This document shows positions 57,367-64,000 of a DNA stretch of 64,000 bases, one piece after another. The notes beneath the pieces were generated by a model, which ran no database searches, had not been told where the DNA came from, and worked only from the letters and a program-made list of their open reading frames with translations. Position 1 is the first letter of the stretch. Every line of letters begins with the position of its first letter. This DNA is from Taklimakanibacter sp021828105 (GTDB lineage Bacteria; Pseudomonadota; Alphaproteobacteria; Rhizobiales; Aestuariivirgaceae). The position numbers and the translations under genes are program-made. Location: assembly GCA_021828105.1 (NCBI GenBank), contig JAKATG010000029.1, forward strand, positions 23,287-87,286, in the 5' to 3' direction.

Positions 57367-58071
57367 ATGATCGACCTCTATTACTGGACGACGCCCAACG
57401 GCCATAAGGTCACGATGTTCCTCGAAGAGGCGGGCCTTCCCTATCGCATCATTCCGATCGATATCGGCAAGGGCGACCAGTTCACGCCGGACTTCCTGCG
57501 CATCTCGCCCAACAACCGCATTCCGGCCATCGTCGACAACAAGCCGGCCAATGGCGGAAAGCCGATCTCGGTCTTCGAATCGGGCGCCATACTGCTTTAT
57601 CTCGCCGAGAAGACCGGCAAGTTCATTCCTTCCGATCTCGCCGGCCGCGCCGAAGTCCTGCAGTGGCTCTTCTGGCAAATGGGCGGGCTCGGGCCCATGG
57701 CCGGGCAGAACCATCATTTTCGCAACTACGCGGTGGAGAAGATTGCCTATGCGATCGACCGCTATGTGAACGAGACAAACCGTCTCTATGGCGTGCTCAA
57801 CAAGCGCCTTGCCGATCGCGCCTTCGTCGCGGGCAAGGATTACTCGATCGCCGACATGGCGTCCTATCCCTGGACGGTCTCGCATGAGCGGCAAGGGCAG
57901 AATCTCGACGACTTCCCGCATCTGAAGCGCTGGTTCGAGGCCATTCGCGCACGTCCTGGCACGGTCGCCGCCTATGCCCGTGTCAAGGAGGTCAATCCGG
58001 ATTCGGGCAAGCCGATGTCGGAAGCCGAGAAGAAGATCCTTTTCGGCCAGACGGCTGCCGTCGTTCGGTGA
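57367..58071 (+). CDS. yfcG: YfcG-type glutathione transferase / disulfide-bond oxidoreductase
   Basis: A 234-residue glutathione transferase of the Nu class. The N-terminal thioredoxin-fold begins IDLYYWTTPNGHKVTMFLEE; the TPNGHK segment positions the Thr/Asn that contact glutathione in YfcG and YghU. NNRIPAIVD (cis-Pro) and SVFESGAILLYLAEKTGKF follow, then the helical domain with FVAGKDYSIADMASYPW. The E. coli relative works as a glutathione-dependent disulfide reductase. It follows glpD by 22 bases and ends exactly where the convergent efflux operon ends, with no spacer. Confidence 0.88.
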   Translation: MIDLYYWTTPNGHKVTMFLEEAGLPYRIIPIDIGKGDQFTPDFLRISPNNRIPAIVDNKPANGGKPISVFESGAILLYLAEKTGKFIPSDLAGRAEVLQWLFWQMGGLGPMAGQNHHFRNYAVEKIAYAIDRYVNETNRLYGVLNKRLADRAFVAGKDYSIADMASYPWTVSHERQGQNLDDFPHLKRWFEAIRARPGTVAAYARVKEVNPDSGKPMSEAEKKILFGQTAAVVR

Positions 58072-59178
58072 TTACTCGAGACGGCTGCGGAACAGCCAGG
58101 CCGCGGCGCTCAGCGTGCAGATCGCGATCAGCGCCAGCGGGATCGTATTGTGGACGACCTCGCTCACGGGAATGTCCTTGAGGAAGACGCCTTTGACCAC
58201 GATCAGGAAATAGCGCAGCGGATTGACGAAGGTCACCGGCTGCAGCCAGTCCGGCATGTTCTCGATCGGCGTGGCGAAACCCGACAGCAATATGGCCGGC
58301 ACGATGAAGACGAAGGCGCCGAGTATGGCCTGCTGCTGCGTCATCGACAATGACGAGATGAAGAGGCCGATGCCGACCACGGATGCCAGATAGAAGATGG
58401 CGCTGCCATAGAGCAGGATGAGCGACCCGCGCAGAGGGATGCCGAAAAGAAAGATCGCCGCCAGCACATAGAGGGTGATGTGGACGAGCCCGATCATCAT
58501 CGGCGGCGTGAGCTTGCCAATGAGGATCTCATGGGTGCGAAGCGGCGAGACCATGAGCTGGTCGAATGTGCCGAGCTCGCGCTCGCGCGCCACCGAGAGC
58601 GCGGTGACGACGAGGCCGATGAGGAGCGCGATGATGGCGACGAGGCTCGGCACCGTGAACCAGACGAAAGTCAGGTTGGGATTGAACCAGTAGCGCGGCG
58701 CGATAGTGACGCTTGCCGCCCGCTGTCGGGGCGTGGCGAGGTCGTCCGCCAAGGTGGCGACGATCTGGCCGAGATAGGACGAGACGATCTGCGCCGCATT
58801 GGAGCGGCGGCCGTCGAGGATGATCTGCACATCGCCCGAGCGCCGCGCCTCGATATCGCGCGAGAAAGTCGGACCGATCTGAAGCGCGGCGATGACCTCC
58901 TGGCGCTCGATGAGGTCGTGCAGGACCTCGTCGTCATTGGTATGGATGAGATTACGGAAGGTCGGCGTGCCGTCGATACGCTGGATCAGCTCATGGCCCC
59001 ATTTGCCGCTGTCGCGGTTGAGGATCACGATATCGGCGTTCTTCACCTCGAGCGTCGCCGCGTAGGAGAAGACGACGAGCTGCAGGATGGGCGGCACGAT
59101 GATCACCATACGCCCGCGCGGATCGCGCAGGATCGCGAGCAGCTCTTTGATGACGAGGGCGATGATCCGTTCCCACAT
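58072..59178 (-). CDS. ybhR: ABC-2 type efflux permease, second subunit (YbhR-like)
   Basis: A 368-residue ABC-2 permease, the same length as I recall for E. coli YbhR. One N-terminal span (about 20-40, MVIIVPPILQLVVFSYAATL) is followed by a ~120-residue extracytoplasmic domain and five C-terminal spans, with VARERELGTFDQLMVSPLR as the conserved cytoplasmic loop. The ATG at 59178 comes 1 base after the upstream permease stop (TGACATG). It is the last gene of a HlyD-ATPase-permease-permease operon that fits a YbhGFSR-type drug or cation exporter. The substrate is unknown. Confidence 0.87.
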   Translation of the reverse strand: MWERIIALVIKELLAILRDPRGRMVIIVPPILQLVVFSYAATLEVKNADIVILNRDSGKWGHELIQRIDGTPTFRNLIHTNDDEVLHDLIERQEVIAALQIGPTFSRDIEARRSGDVQIILDGRRSNAAQIVSSYLGQIVATLADDLATPRQRAASVTIAPRYWFNPNLTFVWFTVPSLVAIIALLIGLVVTALSVARERELGTFDQLMVSPLRTHEILIGKLTPPMMIGLVHITLYVLAAIFLFGIPLRGSLILLYGSAIFYLASVVGIGLFISSLSMTQQQAILGAFVFIVPAILLSGFATPIENMPDWLQPVTFVNPLRYFLIVVKGVFLKDIPVSEVVHNTIPLALIAICTLSAAAWLFRSRLE

Positions 59179-59179
59179 G

Positions 59180-60310
59180 TCAACCGAGCCTCTTGGCGGT
59201 GCTGCGCGCGGCAAGGCCGAGGAAAATGGCGCCGGCGAGGAGCAGAACGGCGATATTGGTGAGAAAGAGCGGCCAGACGTCGCCCGCCAGGAACACCGTC
59301 TGCAGGGCAGGGATCAGATAGCGCGCCGGGACGACGGCGCTGATCCACTGGATGACGATGGGCATGGAGCCGATCTCGAACAGGAAGCCCGACAGCAGGA
59401 ACGCCGGCAGGAAGGCCGAGAGCAGAGCGAGCTGCGAGGCGAGGAACTGGTTCTTGGTCGCCGCCGAGATGAGGAGGCCCTGGCCCAAGGCCGGCAGCAG
59501 GAAGGCGGCCGAGATCGCATAGAGGGCGAGGATCGAGCCGCGGAACGGCACGCCGAAGATGAAGACGGCGACGATGACGCACAGCGTCATCGATGTCATC
59601 GCCAGGATGAAATAGGGCAGGATCTTCCCCGCCAGGAGCTCGAAGGCGGTGACCGGCGTCGCCATCATCGCCTCCATCGTACCGCGCTCCCATTCGCGCG
59701 CCACGACGAGCGCGGTGAGAAGAGTGCCGATCAAGGTCATGACGATGGCGATCGAGCCCGGCACCAGGAAGTAGCGGCTGGTCAGCTCCGGATTGAACCA
59801 GAAGCGCTGCTCGACCGTGATCCCGGCCGTCTCCTTGGGCGTTTCGCTGGCTCTTTGCCTGAGCCAGGTGGTGACCACGCCTTGCGCATAGCCCTGGACG
59901 AAATTCGCGGTGTTGGGGTCAGTGCCGTCGACGATCACTTGAACTTGCGGATGGTTCTGGGCGGCGAAGTCGGCAGCAAAGCTGTCCGGGATGACGACGA
60001 TGCCGCGGACGTCGCCGACGACCAGCGCTTCCTCGAACTCGCGCCGGTCACGGCCCTGCCGGACCTCGAAATAGCGCGAGGCGGCGAAGCTCGCGGCCAG
60101 GTCCTGGGTGAGCGGCGTCATCGTCTCGACCACGACCCCGATGCGGGTGCGCGTGGCGTCGAGCGACACGCCATAGCCGAACAGGAAGAGAAGGATCAGC
60201 GGCAGAACGAAGGCGATGAGGATGCTGCTCGGATCGCGGATGATCTGGTAGCTCTCCTTGCGCACCAAGGCGAAAAGCCGTCGCGTCCTGCCGGATCCTC
60301 CATCGCTCAT
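59180..60310 (-). CDS. ybhS: ABC-2 type efflux permease, first subunit (YbhS-like)
   Basis: A 376-residue ABC-2 permease close in length to E. coli YbhS. It has one N-terminal span (about 32-50, ILIAFVLPLILLFLFGYGVS), a large periplasmic domain and five C-terminal spans, with VVAREWERGTMEAMMATPVT as the coupling-loop signature. The start overlaps the ATPase stop by ATGA. It pairs with the following permease to form the export channel. Gene order and sizes across the operon support the YbhFSR assignment more than the permease sequence alone does. Confidence 0.87.
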   Translation of the reverse strand: MSDGGSGRTRRLFALVRKESYQIIRDPSSILIAFVLPLILLFLFGYGVSLDATRTRIGVVVETMTPLTQDLAASFAASRYFEVRQGRDRREFEEALVVGDVRGIVVIPDSFAADFAAQNHPQVQVIVDGTDPNTANFVQGYAQGVVTTWLRQRASETPKETAGITVEQRFWFNPELTSRYFLVPGSIAIVMTLIGTLLTALVVAREWERGTMEAMMATPVTAFELLAGKILPYFILAMTSMTLCVIVAVFIFGVPFRGSILALYAISAAFLLPALGQGLLISAATKNQFLASQLALLSAFLPAFLLSGFLFEIGSMPIVIQWISAVVPARYLIPALQTVFLAGDVWPLFLTNIAVLLLAGAIFLGLAARSTAKRLG

Positions 60311-62031
60311 GAATTCGCCTCCGCTTCCGAGCCTTGCACCAAGGAAATGAATGCATCTTCCATGGTGGGATCGGGGTTGTCGTGCGTGGCGACCTTGGCC
60401 TTGAGCTCATCGGGGGAGCCCAAGGCGATCGATTGCCCGCGATAGATGAGCGAGATGCGGTCGCAATATTCGGCTTCGTCCATGAAATGGGTGGTGACCA
60501 GCACGGTGACACCCTTTTCGACGAGGCCGTTGATATGCGTCCAGAACTCGCGCCGGGTGATCGGATCGACGCCCGATGTCGGCTCGTCGAGAAAGAGGGC
60601 CTCGGGCTCATGCATCACGGCGCAGGCGAGCGCCAGGCGCTGCTTGAGACCGAGCGGCAGGTCCTTGGCCGACATGCCGGCATGGCGGTTGAAATCGAAG
60701 ATATCGCTGACGAGCTTGATCTTTTCGTGCTTTTCAGCACCCTTGAGGCCATAGACGCCGGCGAAGAAGCTCAAATTCTGCGCGACGCTCAGATCGCCAT
60801 AGAGCGAGAATTTCTGCGCCATGTAGCCGAGCCGGTTGCGCGCTTCGGCCGAGTCGCGGCGCAGATCGAAGCCGGCGACGCGGCCTTCGCCGGCGCTGGG
60901 TTTCAGAAGCCCGCACAGCATCTTGAAGGTCGTCGACTTGCCGGCGCCATTGGGACCGAGCAGGCCGAAGATCTCGCCGCGGCTGATGTCGAAGGTGATG
61001 TCCTGGGCCGCGGTGAAATCGCCGAAGCGCTTGGTGAGGCCGCGCGCCTCGATCACATGGGGATTGGCGTCTTGCTGCGGCTTCGTCGCTTCCGCGAGCC
61101 GCGAGCGCCCGCCCGGACCACCGCCCAGCATATCGACGAAGGCATCCTCGAAGCGGGGCGCCGTCGGGCCAATCTGGACGGATGCGGCAAGGTCGGCCTT
61201 GAGCGCGGCCTGGCTCGCTTCCGCATCGGTGACGAGGCGGATGGCTTCGCCCTGGATGACACCGTCAATGACGCCGGGGCGGTCGAGCATCTTGGCGAGG
61301 ATCGGCCGCCGCCTGCCGTCTATCCCGGTGATCCTGTAGACGCGGCCATCGACGCGATGCGTGAGCTCGGCGGGCGGGCCGGTGAAGAGCAGCTTTCCCT
61401 GGTTGAGCAGCAGCACGCGCGTGCAGGCCTCGGCCTCATCGAGATAGGCCGTCGACCAGACGACACCGATGCCTTCGCGGGTCAGGTCCTTGACCATTTT
61501 CCACAGGTCCCGGCGCGAGATCGGATCGACGCCGACTCCCGGCTCATCGAGGAGCAGGAGCCGCGGCTTCTTGAGGAGCGCGCAGGCAAGCCCGAGCTTC
61601 TGCTTCATGCCGCCAGACAGCTTTCCGGCGAGCCTTCCGGTGAAGCGCTTGAGGTCGGTGAAGCTCAGAAGCTCGTCAAAGACGGCCGGGCGCTCAGGCG
61701 TGGGCAGGCCGCGCAGATCGGCATAGAGATCGAGATTCTCCTGGACGCTCAGGTCCTCATAGAGGCCGAAGCGCTGCGGCATGTAGCCGATCGCCGCCTG
61801 GATCTTTTGGGCCTCCGTCTTGATGTCGAAGCCCAATACGTTGAGCGTGCCTTGATCGGGAAGGAGAAGGCCGGTCATCAGCCGGATGAGCGTCGTCTTG
61901 CCGGCACCGTCCGGCCCGACGAGGCCGGTGATCTCACCGCCCTTGATCGCGGCCGTGATCTGGTCGAGGGCCGGGCTTGCGGCCCCGAATGTCTTGCTGA
62001 TCCCCTCGATGCGGACGAAGTCTTCGCTCAT
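60307..62031 (-). CDS. ybhF: Double ABC ATPase of a drug-efflux system (YbhF-like)
   Basis: A 574-residue protein with two complete ABC domains. The first has GPDGAGKTT (about 39-47), LSGGMKQKLGLACALL and LLLLDEPGVGVDPISRRDLW. The second has GPNGAGKST (about 363), the signature region LPLGLKQRLALACAVM, and ALFLDEPTSGVDPITRREFW. E. coli YbhF has 578 residues and the same layout. It lies 6 bases downstream of the HlyD-type gene and overlaps the first permease by ATGA. It would power export by the two permeases. Confidence 0.9.
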   Translation of the reverse strand: MSEDFVRIEGISKTFGAASPALDQITAAIKGGEITGLVGPDGAGKTTLIRLMTGLLLPDQGTLNVLGFDIKTEAQKIQAAIGYMPQRFGLYEDLSVQENLDLYADLRGLPTPERPAVFDELLSFTDLKRFTGRLAGKLSGGMKQKLGLACALLKKPRLLLLDEPGVGVDPISRRDLWKMVKDLTREGIGVVWSTAYLDEAEACTRVLLLNQGKLLFTGPPAELTHRVDGRVYRITGIDGRRRPILAKMLDRPGVIDGVIQGEAIRLVTDAEASQAALKADLAASVQIGPTAPRFEDAFVDMLGGGPGGRSRLAEATKPQQDANPHVIEARGLTKRFGDFTAAQDITFDISRGEIFGLLGPNGAGKSTTFKMLCGLLKPSAGEGRVAGFDLRRDSAEARNRLGYMAQKFSLYGDLSVAQNLSFFAGVYGLKGAEKHEKIKLVSDIFDFNRHAGMSAKDLPLGLKQRLALACAVMHEPEALFLDEPTSGVDPITRREFWTHINGLVEKGVTVLVTTHFMDEAEYCDRISLIYRGQSIALGSPDELKAKVATHDNPDPTMEDAFISLVQGSEAEANS

Positions 62032-62037
62032 GGGGGC

Positions 62038-63045
62038 TCATGGTCCTTTGGGCTCCGGGACATGCACCGTCACCGGCATGCCCTGACGCAGCCCTTGATC
62101 GGGCTCATCGATGATGATGCGCAAACGATAGACGAGATCGGTGCGCAGCTCCGGCGTCTCGACCGATTTGGGGGTGAATTCGGCGACCGGTGAGATGAAG
62201 CCGATCTTGCCGCGATAAGGCTTGTCAGGCGCCGAGTCCGAGGTGACGTTCACTTCGAGCCCGGGATGGATCCTGCCGAGCAAAGGCTCGGGGATATAGC
62301 TCCTCACCCACACCGGACGGTCGAGCGAGAGCACGAAGATGATGTCGCTGGTCGAGATGATGGCGCCAGGCTCGCGCAGCCTGGACAGGATGACGCCGGC
62401 GGCCGGCGCCTTGAGCTCGGTATCCGCGAGCGAGGTCTGGGCGGCGGAGAGATTGGCCTCGGCACCTTCAAGGCTCGCTTTCGCCGCGGCGATGTCCTCT
62501 TTGCGTGAGCCTTCCTCGAGAAGCTGCAGGGCCTGCTGCGCCGAGGCGACGCGGGCCTGCGCCGAGTCGCGGTTGGCGCGGGCATTGTCGAGGGCGGCTT
62601 CCGAGATCGTCTGGCCGGGCCTCAGCTTGAAGGCGCGGTCATAAGCGAGCTTGGCATTCTCGAAATCGGCCATGCGCTCCTCGAGCTGGGCGCGCGCCTG
62701 GGCGATCTCGGCCGCCCGCGGACCCGCCACCAGCTTGTCGAGCGTGGCGCGCAAATTGGCCACTTGCGCGCTCTGGGCGGCGACCGCGTCCTCATAGGGT
62801 TTGGCGTCGAGACGGGCGAGGAGATCGCCCGGCTTGATGCTGTCGCCTTCATCGAAATTCATCTCGGCGACCCGGCCATTGACGCGGAAGCCGAGCTGCA
62901 CCTGGCGGATATCGACATTACCATAAAGCGTGATGCGGTCGCTGTCGGCCGGGCGCCAGCCGAGCCGCGCCGGCAGATCGAACCACCAGGCGATGAAGGC
63001 GCCGATGAGCACCAGGGCGAGTATTACGGCGATCCGCCGTCGCAT
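62038..63045 (-). CDS. ybhG: HlyD-family periplasmic adaptor (YbhG-like)
   Basis: A 335-residue membrane-fusion protein; E. coli YbhG has about 330 residues. The start at 63045 gives a basic N-terminus and one anchor span (about 6-23, IAVILALVLIGAFIAWWF). A biotinyl-lipoyl-like half motif (VNGRVAEMNFDEGDSIKPGD, about 55-74) precedes a long alpha-helical hairpin of about 130 residues rich in Ala, Glu, Arg and Gln, then the returning lipoyl half ADTELKAPAAGVILSRLREP. It bridges the inner-membrane transporter to an outer-membrane channel. It is the first gene of the efflux operon, and a perfect palindrome for the divergent TetR protein lies 30 bases upstream. Confidence 0.88.
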   Translation of the reverse strand: MRRRIAVILALVLIGAFIAWWFDLPARLGWRPADSDRITLYGNVDIRQVQLGFRVNGRVAEMNFDEGDSIKPGDLLARLDAKPYEDAVAAQSAQVANLRATLDKLVAGPRAAEIAQARAQLEERMADFENAKLAYDRAFKLRPGQTISEAALDNARANRDSAQARVASAQQALQLLEEGSRKEDIAAAKASLEGAEANLSAAQTSLADTELKAPAAGVILSRLREPGAIISTSDIIFVLSLDRPVWVRSYIPEPLLGRIHPGLEVNVTSDSAPDKPYRGKIGFISPVAEFTPKSVETPELRTDLVYRLRIIIDEPDQGLRQGMPVTVHVPEPKGP

Positions 63046-63074
63046 TGTTCCAAGCCTCGCTAGGCCTTGACAGA

Positions 63075-63094
63075 ATGTCAACAACTGTTGACAT
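63075..63094. promoter_or_regulatory. Perfect palindrome, candidate TetR operator
   Basis: Arms ATGTCAACA (63075-63083) and TGTTGACAT (63086-63094) match perfectly around a 2-base centre. Further half-sites lie on both sides: TTGACAG at 63067 and TTGTCAACAT at 63113-63122. The site sits in the 146-base divergent region between the HlyD-type gene and the TetR gene. The TTGACA inside the arms also resembles a -35 box, so binding here could block both promoters. No clear -10 partner was fixed. Confidence 0.7.
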
Positions 63095-63191
63095 ATAGGC
63101 CTTCTGAACCGCTTGTCAACATGGACGCCTTGGCGGCGTTCTGCCCCCTATGCTGAGATGTTGGTAGACGTGATCGCCCAGACAGATTGAC

Positions 63192-63806
63192 ATGGTGAAA
63201 GCCAAAAAATCCGACACCACGCGGGCACGCATCATCGATGCGGCGCGTGAGCGTTTCCGCAAGGAAGGCTATGAGCGCACTACCATTCGCAAGGTGGCCC
63301 GCGACGCCGGGATCGATCCCGCTCTGGTGATGCGCTATTTCGAGAGCAAGCGGGGGCTGTTCGATGCGGCGATGACGGTCGAATTGCGCATCCCCGATCT
63401 GAGCGCTCATCCGCGCGACAAGCTGGGTGAGGCGCTGATCACGCATTTCCTCAATCGTTGGGAGGAGCCGGACGATGACTCGCTTCAGCTCCTGCTGCGC
63501 TCATCGGCGAGCAATGAGGAGGCAGCCGAGCGCCTGCGCACCACGATCTTCCGCGACCAGATCGTCCCGATGGTCGCGCGGCTGCGCGGCGAGGAAAAGG
63601 GAAGCCGTGACATTGCAGCGCTGATCGCGACGCAGACCGTCGGCCTCGCCTACACCCGCTATATCCTCAAGCTGCCGCCGCTCGTCGCCATGCCGCGCGA
63701 AACGATCATCCGGGTGATCGGCGCGACGATTCAGCGGTATCTGGACAATCCGCTGGGATCGCCCTCGCCCCGCGCAGCGGGGAGAGGGAAGGGGCCCGAC
63801 GCGTAG
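63192..63806 (+). CDS. TetR-family repressor of the efflux operon (CecR/YbiH-like position)
   Basis: A 204-residue TetR protein. The DNA-binding domain is ARIIDAARERFRKEGYERTT then IRKVARDAGIDPALVMRYFE (about 13-52). The C-terminal ligand domain is all-helical and has no recognisable ligand site. In E. coli the YbhGFSR exporter is controlled by the TetR protein CecR (YbiH); here the gene is divergent from the operon, and a perfect palindrome lies between them. The last ~15 residues (SPSPRAAGRGKG and the tail) are encoded by a palindromic repeat cluster, and the stop codon lies in the loop and edge of one hairpin, so the original C-terminus was probably shorter or different. Confidence 0.88.
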   Translation: MVKAKKSDTTRARIIDAARERFRKEGYERTTIRKVARDAGIDPALVMRYFESKRGLFDAAMTVELRIPDLSAHPRDKLGEALITHFLNRWEEPDDDSLQLLLRSSASNEEAAERLRTTIFRDQIVPMVARLRGEEKGSRDIAALIATQTVGLAYTRYILKLPPLVAMPRETIIRVIGATIQRYLDNPLGSPSPRAAGRGKGPDA

Positions 63807-63877
63807 CGTCGGGAAGGGTGAGGGGCCTGTGGAAAGTTTGCTACAGGCCCCTCACCCTCCCATTGCTTCGCAATGGG
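63762..63877. repeat. Cluster of four palindromes overlapping the tetR 3' end
   Basis: Four adjacent inverted repeats. CCCTCGCCCCGC/GCGGGGAGAGGG (63762-63788, one mismatch) lies in the coding end of tetR. CCCGACGC/GCGTCGGG (63795-63813, perfect) includes its stop codon. GGGTGAGGGGCCTGT/ACAGGCCCCTCACCC (63816-63857) is a perfect 15 bp stem. CCCATTGC/GCAATGGG (63859-63877) is perfect. The composition is like REP/BIME-type mosaic repeats of Hyphomicrobiales. The 15 bp stem could also act in transcription termination, although no T run follows. Confidence 0.75.
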
Positions 63878-63988
63878 CCCCTCCCTGTACCCTTCTGGTG
63901 TCCTGTGCCGGGGATTAGACTGGCAGGACGGGTCGCTCTGCCGGGAGCCACCAAGCCCTCCGCGTTGCTGCGAGCACCAGGAGAGGAC

Positions 63989-64000
63989 ATGTGCCTCGGC
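63989..64000 (+). CDS. Start of a further gene, cut by the window edge
   Basis: An ATG at 63989 is followed by three open codons (Met-Cys-Leu-Gly) before the edge. It is preceded by AGGAGAGG (63979-63986), a good ribosome binding site. The ~110 bases before it contain imperfect inverted repeats, including TCCTG near 63901 with CAGGA near 63924. That would fit either an ordinary leader or the structured non-coding end of an insertion sequence. Too little is present to name a product. Confidence 0.35.

Noticed and set aside
60334..62193. Long open frame on the + strand opposite the double ABC ATPase
   Set aside because: Antisense shadow of a protein with two complete Walker A, signature and Walker B sets.

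Overview
The window is a 64 kb stretch of a GC-rich alphaproteobacterial chromosome, most likely Hyphomicrobiales (Rhizobiales). This rests on the gene set: glnE, a PleC-type cell-cycle histidine kinase, DUF1062, XdhABC with PuuD/PuuE purine catabolism, BMP-type nucleoside/purine ABC transporters and short palindromic repeats of the rhizobial kind. No rRNA, tRNA, CRISPR array, prophage or complete insertion sequence was seen. Genes are tightly packed, with many 4-base ATGA/GTGA overlaps inside operons and several convergent pairs whose 3' ends overlap.

Layout. 1-4.2 kb: the C-terminal part of glnE, then a four-gene cluster of a secreted EF-hand protein, an ECF sigma factor, a single-span protein in the anti-sigma position and a periplasmic metal-sensor-like protein. 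4.3-6.6 kb: a lower-GC orphan membrane protein, a largely empty stretch, a DUF1062 protein and a nucleotidyltransferase-fold protein. 6.6-13.7 kb: housekeeping genes (PleC-like kinase, aminopeptidase N, a short Gre-like factor, a DadA-like oxidoreductase). 13.8-29.6 kb: a purine catabolism supercluster (uraH, LysR regulator, xdhABC, a BMP-type ABC transporter, puuD, uraD, guaD, puuE, a REP-associated tyrosine transposase and, convergently, allA). 29.9-36.9 kb: an orphan polysaccharide-export lipoprotein, an inositol-monophosphatase family enzyme, a ferric-type ABC transporter and a small P-loop kinase. 36.9-46.3 kb: a second purine module in which a LysR gene and adenine deaminase 1 face a divergent second adenine-deaminase paralogue followed by another BMP-type transporter. 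46.3-48.1 kb: a winged-helix/Fic protein preceded by six copies of a GCGC-centred palindromic site. 48.1-54.2 kb: an Lrp/AsnC regulator, a 1016-residue fusion of APH-type kinase, M23-type peptidase fold and class-III aminotransferase fold, then an N-formylglutamate-amidohydrolase-like enzyme, a cysteine hydrolase and a luciferase-like flavoprotein. 54.3-58.1 kb: FGGY kinase, glpD and a YfcG-type glutathione transferase. 58.1-63.8 kb: a YbhGFSR-type efflux operon and its divergent TetR regulator. The right edge holds a cluster of palindromic repeats and the first codons of another gene.

How the genes fit together. The two purine modules appear to import nucleosides or bases (two BMP-type transporters), deaminate adenine and guanine (Ade, GuaD), oxidise hypoxanthine/xanthine to urate (XdhABC) and take urate through 5-hydroxyisourate, OHCU, allantoin and allantoate to ureidoglycolate and glyoxylate (PuuD, UraH, UraD, PuuE, AllA). 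The one enzyme not seen is an allantoicase or allantoate amidohydrolase.

The points I find most worth following are the Fic gene, which combines a DNA-binding domain, a lost catalytic histidine and a dense operator array; the kinase-peptidase-lyase fusion; the divergent second Ade; and strong stem-loops after all three substrate-binding-protein genes, one of which buries the next gene's ribosome binding site. Coordinates and motifs are read directly from the sequence. Family assignments come from recognising motifs by eye, with no database search.
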